This document shows positions 18,154 through 26,268 of a stretch of DNA of 64,000 bases, piece after piece. The notes under the pieces were generated by a model. The model saw only the letters and a program-made list of their open reading frames with translations, did no database searches and was not told the DNA's origin. Source of the DNA: CAIMFV01 sp040757715 (GTDB lineage: Bacteria; Pseudomonadota; Alphaproteobacteria; Caulobacterales; Caulobacteraceae); the NCBI GenBank assembly GCA_040757715.1, contig JBFLWS010000001.1:62001-126000 (forward strand). Direction: 5' to 3'. Every line of letters begins with the position of its first letter. Within the stretch, counting starts at the first letter, position 1. Position numbers and translations under genes: made by a program.

Positions 18154-19368
18154 CTAGCTGACGCGTTTGCTCCGAGCGCCTGCAACGCCCGTGGCGCGGA
18201 GATGGGCGATGGCGGCGGCGTCGTAGCCGAGCTCGGCCAGGATCTCGTCCGTATGCTGATCCACCCGCGGCGCTGGGCCTTTGGGCCCATCGTCGGCGCC
18301 GGGAAAGCGCGCCGGGGCGGCGGGCGCCTTGAAGGTTCCGCCATGACCGTCCGGGGTCTCCACGAAGCAGCCGGCGGCGGCCGCCTGCGGGTCGGCCAGC
18401 ACCTCCAGCGCGGATTGCACCGGGGCCCAGGCCACGTCCTCCACGTCGAGTCGTGCGGCCGCCTCGGCGAAGGTGAGGGCGCCGAAGCCTGCGTCCAACG
18501 CCTCCACCAGAGCCGGGGTGTTGGCGCGGCGCTCCTTGGCGGAGGCGAAGCGCGGATCATCGAGCAGTTCCGGCCGTCCGGCCGCCCGCGCCACCTTCGG
18601 CCAGTCCCCCGAACCTTGGCGTGGGATCAAGCAGAGCCAGCGGCCGTCCTTGGTGTGGAAGAAGTTGGCGAGGGGATTCACCGCCTCCTTGCGCGGGCGG
18701 TTGGAGGCCACCTTGCCGAAGCGGGCGGCGATGGCTAGGTCCGAGCCCACGGCATAGACCCCGGCGCGCATGAGCGAGGTCTCCACCAGGCGCCCCACGC
18801 CGGTGCGGCTGCGCTCCACCACGGCGGCGAGGATGGCCGAGCAGGTGGCCAGCGAGCAGATGTGGTCGCCCATGGCGGTACGGATGGGGAAGGGCTCCTG
18901 GCCCTTGGGAGTGGTGAGGGCGGCCACCCCCGAGCGCGACCAGAAGGCGGCCACATCGAAGCCGGCCCGATCCGCGTCCGGCCCTTCAAGCCCATAGCCG
19001 GTGACGCTGGCGTAGATGAGGCTGGGGAAGTCGTCCTTCAGCGTGGCGTAGTCGAGCCGGGCGCGGGCGAGGGCGCCGGGCCGGAGGTTGGTGAGGAACA
19101 CATCGGCCCCGGCCAGCAGCTTCAGCAGCGCATCGCGCCCCTCGGGCTTGGATAGATCAAGCGCCATGCCCCGCTTGCCGCGATTGTCGAGTTCGAACAC
19201 TGGGTTCGCGCCGGTGTCTGCGCCGATAGATTCGAAGAAGAGACGAATCGGGTCCCCCTCGGGCGGTTCGATCTTCACCACCTCGGCGCCCCAGTCGGCG
19301 AGAATGCCGGCCGCTCCGGGCGCAGCGATATAGGTGGCGAGCTCCACCACCTTCAGACCTTCCAGCAT
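18154..19368 (-). CDS. CaiB/BaiF family (class III) CoA-transferase
   Basis: A 404-residue class III CoA-transferase that moves CoA between carboxylic acids. It starts MLEGLKVVELATYIAAPGAAGILADWGAEV, the family's N-terminal pattern. PEGDPIR follows, then FELDNRGKRGMALDLSKPEG, where the aspartate-containing region precedes the active site, and LLAGADVFLTNLRPGAL. A very strong GGGAGGGG sits just before the ATG at 19368, which excludes longer starts. Substrate is unknown; homologues act on carnitine, formyl/oxalyl, bile acid and 2-methylacyl esters. It converges with the SLT gene, with only seven bases between the stops. Confidence 0.92.
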   Translation of the reverse strand: MLEGLKVVELATYIAAPGAAGILADWGAEVVKIEPPEGDPIRLFFESIGADTGANPVFELDNRGKRGMALDLSKPEGRDALLKLLAGADVFLTNLRPGALARARLDYATLKDDFPSLIYASVTGYGLEGPDADRAGFDVAAFWSRSGVAALTTPKGQEPFPIRTAMGDHICSLATCSAILAAVVERSRTGVGRLVETSLMRAGVYAVGSDLAIAARFGKVASNRPRKEAVNPLANFFHTKDGRWLCLIPRQGSGDWPKVARAAGRPELLDDPRFASAKERRANTPALVEALDAGFGALTFAEAAARLDVEDVAWAPVQSALEVLADPQAAAAGCFVETPDGHGGTFKAPAAPARFPGADDGPKGPAPRVDQHTDEILAELGYDAAAIAHLRATGVAGARSKRVS

Positions 19369-19442
19369 GTCCCCTCCCAACGGGTTCTGATTGTTTTCCG
19401 CCGCTGATTGTGAAGGGCGCGGAGGCCTCCGCAAGGGGGCGA

Positions 19443-19457
19443 GTAAATTCTCGTTAA
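19443..19457 (+). promoter_or_regulatory. CtrA-like box upstream of DUF2336 gene
   Basis: GTAA-N7-TTAA differs by one base from the CtrA consensus TTAA-N7-TTAA. It lies 56 bases upstream of the ATG at 19513, in the position of a CtrA-activated -35 region. A single short motif of this kind can occur by chance, so this is only suggestive. Confidence 0.35.
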
Positions 19458-19512
19458 GCCTATGGGCGCACACTGAAGTCTGCGCCAAGCACCCCCTTCG
19501 GAGACTTGCCCG

Positions 19513-20682
19513 ATGGCGAACGCCGTTCCCGCCCGCAACGCCTTCACCGAGGAAGACATTCGCACGCTTGTGCGTGGTCCCACTGACGACGAGCGCGCCG
19601 TGGCCGCCCATCGCCTATGTCGGCGCATGGAGCAGGCTCCGCTCACCGAACAGGAGCGCATCGCCGCCAACGAGGTGCTGCGCCTGATGGCCGCCGATTC
19701 GGCGGAGATCGTCCGCCGCGCCTTGGCCGTGACCCTGCGCGCCTCCGCGCTGGTGCCGCATGATGTGGCGCTGAAGCTGGCCAAGGACATCGATTCCATC
19801 GCCGTGCCGGTGCTTACCTTTTCACCGGCGTTCAGCGATGACGAGCTCGCCGCCATCGTGCGCGACAGCGGCGCGGCCAAGCAGGTGGCGGTGGCGGCTC
19901 GCGCAACCCTGTCGGAGACGGTGACCAACGCGCTCACCACTCACGGTTCTCTGGAAGCGGTGAAGACCGCCATCGCCAATGACAACGCCCGCTTCTCGGC
20001 CTTCGGGCTGGAGACGGCGCTGGACCGCTACGGCGCCGACTCGTCCCTGGCGGCGGGCATGGCCTATCGCAAGGTGCTGCCCCTGTCAGTGGCGGAACGG
20101 CTGGTGGACCTCGTGTCCGAGCAGGTGCGCAAGCATCTGGTGGACCGTCACGCTTTGTCCGCCGACACCGCTATGCGCATCGCCCTGGGCACCCAGGAGC
20201 GCGCTACCGTGGATCTGGTGGACCAGGCCGGTCGCGCCGCGGACATGGGCGCCTTCGTCGCCCATCTGCAACGCCAGGCGCGCCTCACGCCCTCGCTCAT
20301 GCTGCGCGCCCTCGCCCAGGGCCATATGAGCTTCTTCGAGCACGCCATCGCCACCCTGGCCGAGGTGCCGCATCACCGCGCCTGGCTGCTGGTGCACGAC
20401 GCCGGGCCGCTGGGTCTGCGCGCGGTCTATGAGCGCGCCGGCTTGCCGCCGCGCCTCTTCCCCGTGTTCCGCGCCGCGGTGGACACCTATCACAGCCTCT
20501 CTGCCGAGGCGGGGGTCGCCGATGCCGAGCGCTTCCAGTCCGCCATGCTCGAGCGCTTCCTCACCCAGCCGGGCGCAGCCCCGCGCGAGGATATGGACTA
20601 TCTCATCGAGCGCCTGGATCAGCTCAACCGCGAGCAGTCCAAGCTGAGCCGCGGTTCGGCCCAGCACGCCGCGGCGGCTTGA
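19513..20682 (+). CDS. DUF2336 domain protein (1)
   Basis: A 389-residue all-helical protein of the DUF2336 family, which is found almost only in alphaproteobacteria. Visible family features are the repeated helical, HEAT-like pattern (RRALAVTLRASALVPHDVALKLAKD, then AVPVLTFSPAFSDDELAAIVR), and the later block LTPSLMLRALAQGHMSFFEHAIATLA with RAVYERAGLPPRLFPVFRAAVD. No enzyme motif is seen. It has no signal or membrane helix and is probably cytosolic. A second, diverged family member lies 2.3 kb away on the other strand (22944-24104). The start is preceded by GGAG about 10 bases upstream. Function unknown. Confidence 0.85.
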   Translation: MANAVPARNAFTEEDIRTLVRGPTDDERAVAAHRLCRRMEQAPLTEQERIAANEVLRLMAADSAEIVRRALAVTLRASALVPHDVALKLAKDIDSIAVPVLTFSPAFSDDELAAIVRDSGAAKQVAVAARATLSETVTNALTTHGSLEAVKTAIANDNARFSAFGLETALDRYGADSSLAAGMAYRKVLPLSVAERLVDLVSEQVRKHLVDRHALSADTAMRIALGTQERATVDLVDQAGRAADMGAFVAHLQRQARLTPSLMLRALAQGHMSFFEHAIATLAEVPHHRAWLLVHDAGPLGLRAVYERAGLPPRLFPVFRAAVDTYHSLSAEAGVADAERFQSAMLERFLTQPGAAPREDMDYLIERLDQLNREQSKLSRGSAQHAAAA

Positions 20683-20713
20683 TCCGCGCCGCCAGGGGCG
20701 CTTAGCTGAACAA

Positions 20714-21493
20714 ATGACAGATTCAGCGCCCATTCGCCCGGCGGCGACCATTCTCCTTGTCCGCGATCATCCGACCTTGGAAGTGCTGATGGTGAAGCGT
20801 CACCATCAGATCGACTTCGCCTCCGGCGCCCTGGTGTTTCCGGGCGGCAAGATTGAAGCCGGCGACCACGATCCGGCTTGGGCTGAATTCACGGTAGGTC
20901 TGGAAGACGCAGCGCCCGAAGCGCGGGCGTTTCGGATCGCGGCCTTGCGGGAAGCGTTCGAGGAATCGGCGCTCCTGCTGGCCAAGCGCCCGGACGGGGA
21001 GCCCTGGTCAGCCAATGCCGAAGCGGTGCAGGCGCGACACGCCGTGGCCAAGGGCGAAGTCGCCTTTCTCGACCTGGTGCGTCAGCTGGATGTGAGACTC
21101 GACCTGCAAAGCCTCGCGGCCTTCGCGCGCTGGATCGCGCCGCCGATCGCGCCCAAGCGGTTCGACACCCACTTCTTCATCGCGGTCGCGCCCAGGGATC
21201 AGGTCGCCGTGTGCGATGGGGGCGAGACGGTGGATGCCGAATGGATTGCGCCCAAGACCGCCCTCTCCATGGCGGCGGCGGGCGAACGCACCATCATCTT
21301 TCCGACGCGTATGAACCTGCAGCTGTTGGCCGAGAGCGCTGATGCGGCCTCAGCCATCGCCGCCGCGGAGGCGCGGGTGCTGGTCACGGTGCTGCCAAAG
21401 CTGGAGCAGCGGCCGCACGGGCCGGTGCTGGTGCTGCCGCCGGACGCCGGTTACGGACGGGTGGAGGAGCCGCTGTCGTCCGTGGGCATATGA
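20714..21493 (+). CDS. Nudix hydrolase (NUDT19/CoA-diphosphatase-like)
   Basis: A 259-residue Nudix protein. The Nudix box is split by an insert: FPGGKIEAGD (residues ~44-53) and, after about 25 residues, AALREAFEESALLL. This is the layout of NUDT19-like enzymes rather than short MutT. Such enzymes hydrolyse nucleoside diphosphate derivatives, often CoA or acyl-CoA; the substrate here is not known. The start MTDSAPIRPAATILLVRD fits the first strand of the fold. Its 3' end overlaps the convergent Hpt gene by 43 bases. The upstream DUF2336 gene ends 31 bases before on the same strand. Confidence 0.88.
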   Translation: MTDSAPIRPAATILLVRDHPTLEVLMVKRHHQIDFASGALVFPGGKIEAGDHDPAWAEFTVGLEDAAPEARAFRIAALREAFEESALLLAKRPDGEPWSANAEAVQARHAVAKGEVAFLDLVRQLDVRLDLQSLAAFARWIAPPIAPKRFDTHFFIAVAPRDQVAVCDGGETVDAEWIAPKTALSMAAAGERTIIFPTRMNLQLLAESADAASAIAAAEARVLVTVLPKLEQRPHGPVLVLPPDAGYGRVEEPLSSVGI

Positions 21494-21990
21494 TGACGCA
21501 CGCTCTCTTCCAGGGTCTGGCAGAGTGCGACGCCCACCGGATGGTCCGGCGCGCGGATGTCGTCGCGAACGATGGCGCGGATGGCCTGGATGTGCGCGTC
21601 GACCAAATTTAGCGGGGCGTGGGCGCGGGTTTCCGGCTCGGCGAGGAGCTTGCTGAGCGAACCGGCCACGCGGGTCACCAGCGGGAACTGGTAGGTGCCG
21701 CCCAGGCCCTTCAGGTCATGGGCGTGCAGATAGAGCCGGTCGGCGGTCTGGCGGTTCAGGCCTTCGACGCGCACGGCTTCGCGCGCGGTCTCGAGCTTGA
21801 CGATCTCGTCTTCCAGCCACTGGCCGAACTGGCCGCTCAGCTCCTTCAGCGCCGCCTCGGCCTTGGCGAGGGCCGTGGGGGCCAGCGCGCCCAGCTTGAA
21901 CCCCACGCGGGGGGCCAAGGTGTTGGGGACGTTGATCACTTCCACGTCGGGCGCGGGCTTCGGATTCGGCATCAGGGGAGAGTTCGCCAT
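21451..21990 (-). CDS. Hpt-domain histidine phosphotransfer protein
   Basis: A 179-residue protein with a histidine phosphotransfer domain. The phosphorylatable residue is His91 in LHAHDLKGLGGTYQF (H-x2-K-G), set in a long helix and followed by a second helix VTRVAGSLSKLLAEPE. Hpt proteins shuttle phosphoryl groups between response-regulator receivers in phosphorelays. The N-terminal 30 residues are proline-rich. No kinase or receiver gene is adjacent, so the partners are not known. It overlaps the 3' end of the Nudix gene on the opposite strand. An AT-rich region with a GATTC (possible CcrM site, near 22026) lies upstream. Confidence 0.85.
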   Translation of the reverse strand: MANSPLMPNPKPAPDVEVINVPNTLAPRVGFKLGALAPTALAKAEAALKELSGQFGQWLEDEIVKLETAREAVRVEGLNRQTADRLYLHAHDLKGLGGTYQFPLVTRVAGSLSKLLAEPETRAHAPLNLVDAHIQAIRAIVRDDIRAPDHPVGVALCQTLEESVRHHMPTDDSGSSTRP

Positions 21991-22100
21991 GGGACGGACC
22001 TGCTTCGCTCAACGCCCGCGCATAGATTCGACTATTGCGGGCTCTAGGTAATGAAGCCTGCCAGGATTGATTTAAAATTAGGTGCACGTGACACGCGCGT

Positions 22101-22871
22101 TCAATCGGCGAATTGCTCCGCCAAGACGCGCTCTTCCAGGCTGCGGCCAGCGTCGAACAGCATGGTGAGACTGATGTCGCGGTTTTCAGAGATATGGACT
22201 TCAACCACGTCGCGCACTTCGTAGTTGTCGGCGACGGCGCTTACCGGCCGCTTCTCGGCCTCCAGGATCTGGATCGTCACCCGGGCCGTGTGCGGCAGGA
22301 GGGCGCCGCGCCAGCGTCGGGGCCGAAAGGCGCTGATCGGGGTCAGGGCCAGCACCTGGGCGGTGAGGGGCACGATGGGGCCGTGGGCCGAAAGATTGTA
22401 GGCGGTAGACCCTGCAGCTGTGGACACCAGCACGCCGTCGCACACCAGCTCCTGCATGCGCAGCTTGCCGTCGATGGAGATGGCGAGCTTGGCGGTCTGG
22501 CGGGTCTGGCGCAGTAGCGACACCTCATTGATGGCGAGCGCCCGGTGCTGGCGCCGGCGATTATCAATGGCGGTCATGGCCAGGGGATGGATGATGGCTT
22601 GCTCGGCAGTGGCGATGCGTTCGAGCAGGTGCTCTTCGGCGTAGTCGTTCATCAAGAAGCCTACCGAGCCGCGGTTCATGCCGTAGATGGGTTTGGGATT
22701 GGCCAGGTTGGCGTGCAGGGTCTCAAGCATGAAGCCATCCCCGCCGAGGGCCACGATGGCCTGGGCGTCCGCCGTCTCGCACTGACCATAGCGCGCGATC
22801 AAGCGTTCGCACGCCTCGATCGCCTCCGGACGATCGCTACAGGTGAAGGCGAGGCGCGTGAAGGCGGGCAT
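22101..22871 (-). CDS. nadK: NAD kinase
   Basis: NAD kinase makes NADP from NAD and ATP and is the only such source in most bacteria. The 256 residues have the GGDG motif (VALGGDGFMLETLH, residues ~42-55), GMNRGSVGFLMN, the ALNE-like AINEV motif, and the glycine-rich CDGVLVSTAAGSTAYNLSAHGPIV that binds NAD. The family's P-L-x-P-I-s region is present as ALTPISAFRPRRW. The protein is a little short, typical of alphaproteobacterial forms. The gene stands 110 bases upstream of the Hpt gene and 72 bases downstream of the second DUF2336 gene, on one strand. Confidence 0.95.
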   Translation of the reverse strand: MPAFTRLAFTCSDRPEAIEACERLIARYGQCETADAQAIVALGGDGFMLETLHANLANPKPIYGMNRGSVGFLMNDYAEEHLLERIATAEQAIIHPLAMTAIDNRRRQHRALAINEVSLLRQTRQTAKLAISIDGKLRMQELVCDGVLVSTAAGSTAYNLSAHGPIVPLTAQVLALTPISAFRPRRWRGALLPHTARVTIQILEAEKRPVSAVADNYEVRDVVEVHISENRDISLTMLFDAGRSLEERVLAEQFAD

Positions 22872-22943
22872 GGAGGGGGCGTCCGGCGGCGGTCGACGGC
22901 AAGGACGCCGCGCTGACGGTTTCCCCCGCCGCGACGGCTGCTG

Positions 22944-24104
22944 TCAAATCTTATGCGTCAGCTGACGGAAGGTCTGGTCGGCGGCCTCGCGCCCGCGGGA
23001 GAAGGCGTGGTTGATCGCCAGAACGCTATCGCCGCTATTGCCGCCTGGAAGGCCGTAATTCAAATCCCGCACCAGGGCGAGCAGCGAGGGAAAGACGCTG
23101 CGGTCAATGCCCACCGCAGCGCAGGCGAGGGCGAGGTATTCCGCGCGGTCGCTGCTCACCGCCCGGCGCAAGTCGTCGAAGGGGAAGTCGCCCAGGGTGG
23201 CCAGAGCGGCGATAAACAGGTTCAGCTTGCCCTCGCGCAGGGCGCGCAACAGATAGCCTGGTCGCAGCTGGCCGGCGGAGGCGAGCTTGGCCACCAGCCG
23301 CCGTTCCATCTCCTCTCGCTCGCCTTCGCGTTCCGGCGTGGTCAGACGATCAGCCTTGGAGGGCGCGCCTGTGTGGGCGTCTTTCACCACGTCCTCGATG
23401 ACGCTGTGCAGCGCCGCCTCGTCGATGCGGAAGCGCGAGGCGATGGAGTGGCGCAGGGTGTCGCCCACCCAGACATAGAGGGCGTAGGCGAGGTCGACCG
23501 TGAGCTTGGGGTGCCGAGACAGGGGCGCGCGCAGGGCGGCGATGCGGCGCGAGGCGGCTACAAGTCGCGTCAGATGGGCCACGCCCACCTCGGCGGTCTC
23601 GTTGCCGGCCAGGGCGGCCAGCACGTCCGGGTGGCTCTGAGCCAGGATGGCGTCCACCACCGTGGCGCCGATTTGCGGCCGCTTGGCCACCTCGACCTGG
23701 TGCTCCAGGGTCGCTTCCACCAGCAGCCGGATCAGGTCCTGGTCTCTCAGCACGGGGCTGGAGGCGATGATCGGGCGGGCGATCTCGATGTCGTCGAGGG
23801 CGAGAATATTGATTAGAGCGTGCGGCGCCCAGGCGGCGGTGGCCAGGCGTTCGGCCAGACGTTGGCGCAGGTCGCGTTCGGCCTCCACCACCAGTGACAT
23901 GAAGATTTCGCGCAGGACCCCCTGGGCCTCGATGGCTTCGGAGGGGTCGGCGTGGTCGCACAGGTCGATCACCGCCATGAGCAGGCGCTCGCGGTCAGCC
24001 GGGACCCGCGAACGCGCGAGGCCCAGCATAGCGTCTGGCGATGGCTGAGCGCGGCTCAAGGCGGGGACCTCTTCGCGTCCGGAAAGTGGTTGATCTTCAA
24101 TCAC
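22944..24104 (-). CDS. DUF2336 domain protein (2)
   Basis: A 386-residue helical DUF2336 protein paralogous to the one at 19513. Shared elements are PIIASSPVLRDQDLIRLLVEATLEHQVEVAKR, the AALAGNETAEV repeat, and GQLRPGYLLRALREGKLNLFIAALATLGDFP followed by AAVGIDRSVFPSLLALVRDL. The start is not clear: a GTG at 24104 gives the form listed, while an ATG at 24029 would remove 25 residues; neither has a good ribosome-binding site. It lies upstream of nadK and the Hpt gene on the same strand and may be co-transcribed with them. Function unknown. Confidence 0.8.
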   Translation of the reverse strand: MIEDQPLSGREEVPALSRAQPSPDAMLGLARSRVPADRERLLMAVIDLCDHADPSEAIEAQGVLREIFMSLVVEAERDLRQRLAERLATAAWAPHALINILALDDIEIARPIIASSPVLRDQDLIRLLVEATLEHQVEVAKRPQIGATVVDAILAQSHPDVLAALAGNETAEVGVAHLTRLVAASRRIAALRAPLSRHPKLTVDLAYALYVWVGDTLRHSIASRFRIDEAALHSVIEDVVKDAHTGAPSKADRLTTPEREGEREEMERRLVAKLASAGQLRPGYLLRALREGKLNLFIAALATLGDFPFDDLRRAVSSDRAEYLALACAAVGIDRSVFPSLLALVRDLNYGLPGGNSGDSVLAINHAFSRGREAADQTFRQLTHKI

Positions 24105-24273
24105 TGCATGATCGCCGTGAAAACATGCTTAATTTGAGCGCATTAGCCTCCTTCGCCAAGGGGGCGTCTGATCCGCGTCATTGGGGTTGAACACCGTAAT
24201 GGTGCGCGTGAAGAGTTTATAGACATCTCAGGGTCGTACATTAGGATCGTCTTGCCAATGGGGGAGGCGAGAC

Positions 24274-25044
24274 GTGGCCCGGTCGACAGCTTTCATCGGT
24301 ACGGTCGGCGCGGTCATCTGCGCCTACGGACATGATGCTGAGGCTGGGGCGTGGCCTATGCCGGCCGGCGAAACCCAGGTGATCGCCACTTTCGATACGG
24401 ACGCCGCTCGCACGGCATTCGACCCCGCAGGTCAATTGAAACCGACTCCGCCCCAGGCGCGTTTCGCCGCCTCGCTGTTCGCCGAACGCGGCCTCACGGC
24501 CGACCTAACATTGGTGGTCGCGCTCGGCGCGGATCAGAACCGAACCCTGTTCGACCACAGATCGGGGATCTATCCAGCCATCGCCCTGCGTGAGCGGGTG
24601 TGGAGCGATGCGGCCAATGTGGTGAGCCTGTCGCTCGGTGCGGCGGAACTCCCCACGGGCGACGCCGGCGGGCGCAGTATGCGCTCAGCCGGCGAGGTTC
24701 GGCTGTTCTGGGGGCGCAGCTTCACTTGGCGAGGACGGCATGTGTTCAGCGATGTGCAGGCTGCTCTTCGCCAGGGCGACGACCACTGGAGAGAGACCGA
24801 TCTCGACGCCACGCTCGGGATCGATCTCACCCCCCGCTACAGCCTCTATCTGCAGAGTTTTTCCGGCTGGACCCATTGGGACCATCGTCCCGCGGCGGCC
24901 GATAGCCAGTGGTCCGCCAGTCAGGTCTCGCTTCTGCGCCGGTTCGGGGCGTGGCGCATTCAGGTCGGCGCGCGCGCCACCTTGGCCGGACGTGAAACTT
25001 TGAATGAGCGGGGCGTGTTCACGGCCCTCTGGCGACGCTTCTGA
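24274..25044 (+). CDS. possible outer-membrane beta-barrel protein, unrecognised
   Basis: I do not recognise a family for this 256-residue protein. It starts with GTG, set by a strong GGGGAGGCGAG 7-13 bases upstream. A short hydrophobic stretch (FIGTVGAVICAYGHDAEAGA) may be a weak signal peptide. The rest alternates polar and hydrophobic residues in strand-like segments with aromatic residues at the ends (RLFWGRSFTWRGRHVF, SLYLQSFSGWTHWDH), and the last residue is phenylalanine (FTALWRRF). Strands of this kind ending in F point to a small beta-barrel, but that is inference. It converges with the cytochrome gene, 24 bases apart. Confidence 0.6.
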   Translation: MARSTAFIGTVGAVICAYGHDAEAGAWPMPAGETQVIATFDTDAARTAFDPAGQLKPTPPQARFAASLFAERGLTADLTLVVALGADQNRTLFDHRSGIYPAIALRERVWSDAANVVSLSLGAAELPTGDAGGRSMRSAGEVRLFWGRSFTWRGRHVFSDVQAALRQGDDHWRETDLDATLGIDLTPRYSLYLQSFSGWTHWDHRPAAADSQWSASQVSLLRRFGAWRIQVGARATLAGRETLNERGVFTALWRRF

Positions 25045-25068
25045 CGCCGCCAGGGGCGAACGAGACTC

Positions 25069-25584
25069 CTACTGCGCCGCGCCGGAGGAGGCGACCTTCA
25101 GATAAGCGATCAGGTCGGTGCGGTTCTTGTCGTCCTTCATGCCCACGTAGCTCATCTTGGTGGTGGCCACGACGCTCTTGGGATCCTTGATCCAGGCGTT
25201 CAGCTTGTCGGCGTCCCAGCTATAGCCGAGAGCCTTCAGGCCGTCGGAGTAGTTGAAGCCGTCCACCGAACCCGCCTTGCGGCCGAACACGCCGTAGAGG
25301 TTTGGACCGGTCATGTTGGCGCCGCCCTTGTTGAGGGTGTGGCACGAGCGGCAGACCGCGAACTGGGCCTGGCCGTTCTGCAGGTCGGCCTTCTGGTAGG
25401 CGTCCGGCAGCTCGGCCACCGCCTTCTTCGCTTCCGGCGTGTCGAAGGGGTTGGCGGCGGGGGTCGACGGCGCGGCGGGCGTGCTGGCGGTCTGATTGGA
25501 GGCTGCGGGAGCTTCCGTCTTCTGGCCGCAAGCCGCCAGGATCGCGGCCGTGGCGGCCAGGCTCAACCAAATCTGCGCACGCAT
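25069..25584 (-). CDS. class I cytochrome c lipoprotein
   Basis: A 171-residue c-type cytochrome. The signal ends in a lipobox (ILAAC, Cys19), so it should be a lipid-anchored periplasmic protein. An alanine/proline/threonine linker to about residue 45 is followed by the haem domain: VCRSCH is the CxxCH site and TKMSYVG holds the axial methionine. The TGPNLYGVFGRKAGSVDGFNYSDGLKA segment is typical of cytochrome c2/c552. A paralogue without the lipid anchor is at 43392-43769. The role is probably electron carriage in respiration. It follows the NRPS-PPTase pair on the same strand, but a 72-base gap suggests its own promoter. Confidence 0.92.
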   Translation of the reverse strand: MRAQIWLSLAATAAILAACGQKTEAPAASNQTASTPAAPSTPAANPFDTPEAKKAVAELPDAYQKADLQNGQAQFAVCRSCHTLNKGGANMTGPNLYGVFGRKAGSVDGFNYSDGLKALGYSWDADKLNAWIKDPKSVVATTKMSYVGMKDDKNRTDLIAYLKVASSGAAQ

Positions 25585-25656
25585 CGAGAGCTCCCAAAAT
25601 ATGTTTTTAGTCCTTCGCCCATAGGCCGACGGCGCTTCGGGCGCAAGGTGACGAGT

Positions 25657-26265
25657 TTAGCCGAAGCTGAGGGCGAACAGATAATTCTCGCGTTGGGTAT
25701 GGGCGCTTGGGGCCGGCCTCCGCTCGCCGGCGAGCATCTTGACGAAGGGGCAGTCGGACGCCTTGGCGGCGGCCTCGATCTCGGTCCAGATTTTTGCGAA
25801 CACGCAGGCGCGCGCGGCGCTGGGGGCGGCCAGCACGCGCTGCTGCTGGTCCGCGGACAACAGATCGAGCGGCAAGGGCGCTTGTGGCTCGGCGACCTCC
25901 ACATCCACGCCGATGGCGTGGGCGCAGACGCCGGCCACGATCCAGCCGTCGCGCTCGGCCAGGCTGGTGCGTAGCCGGATCGGGGCGGTGAGGCGACTTT
26001 CGCCGGTGTCCAGGCGCTCGATCTTCAGGCTGCCGGCTCTTGCGCCCAGCGCACGTGCGGCCAAGGTGCGCAGCACCCGCCGGCGATAGAGTCGGGCGGC
26101 GGCCAGGCGCGGGGTTTTGAGCGCGTCGGCGTCAGCCAGGTCCGCCGCAGTGGCGGGCGACAAGCGGTCGGGACAGTCCGGCGCACGCCGCCACAGAAGC
26201 GCGCGACCTTCATCAGGCGCCCACGCCTTGAGCTCGGCTAGTTGATCGATCCAGATCGCCGACAT
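25657..26265 (-). CDS. Sfp-type 4'-phosphopantetheinyl transferase
   Basis: This 202-residue enzyme would attach the 4'-phosphopantetheine arm from CoA to a carrier protein serine. The superfamily motifs are GVDVE (residues 119-123, metal-binding acids) and WTEIEAAAK (160-168, W-T-x-x-E-A-x-x-K). RTSLAERDGWIVAG matches the NLSH-type strand, though the usual S-H pair is not evident. The gene starts 3 bases after the stop of the NRPS, so the two are almost surely one operon, and the NRPS carrier domain is the obvious target. It is slightly short for an Sfp protein, but no motif is missing. Confidence 0.88.
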   Translation of the reverse strand: MSAIWIDQLAELKAWAPDEGRALLWRRAPDCPDRLSPATAADLADADALKTPRLAAARLYRRRVLRTLAARALGARAGSLKIERLDTGESRLTAPIRLRTSLAERDGWIVAGVCAHAIGVDVEVAEPQAPLPLDLLSADQQQRVLAAPSAARACVFAKIWTEIEAAAKASDCPFVKMLAGERRPAPSAHTQRENYLFALSFG

Positions 26266-26268
26266 GGC

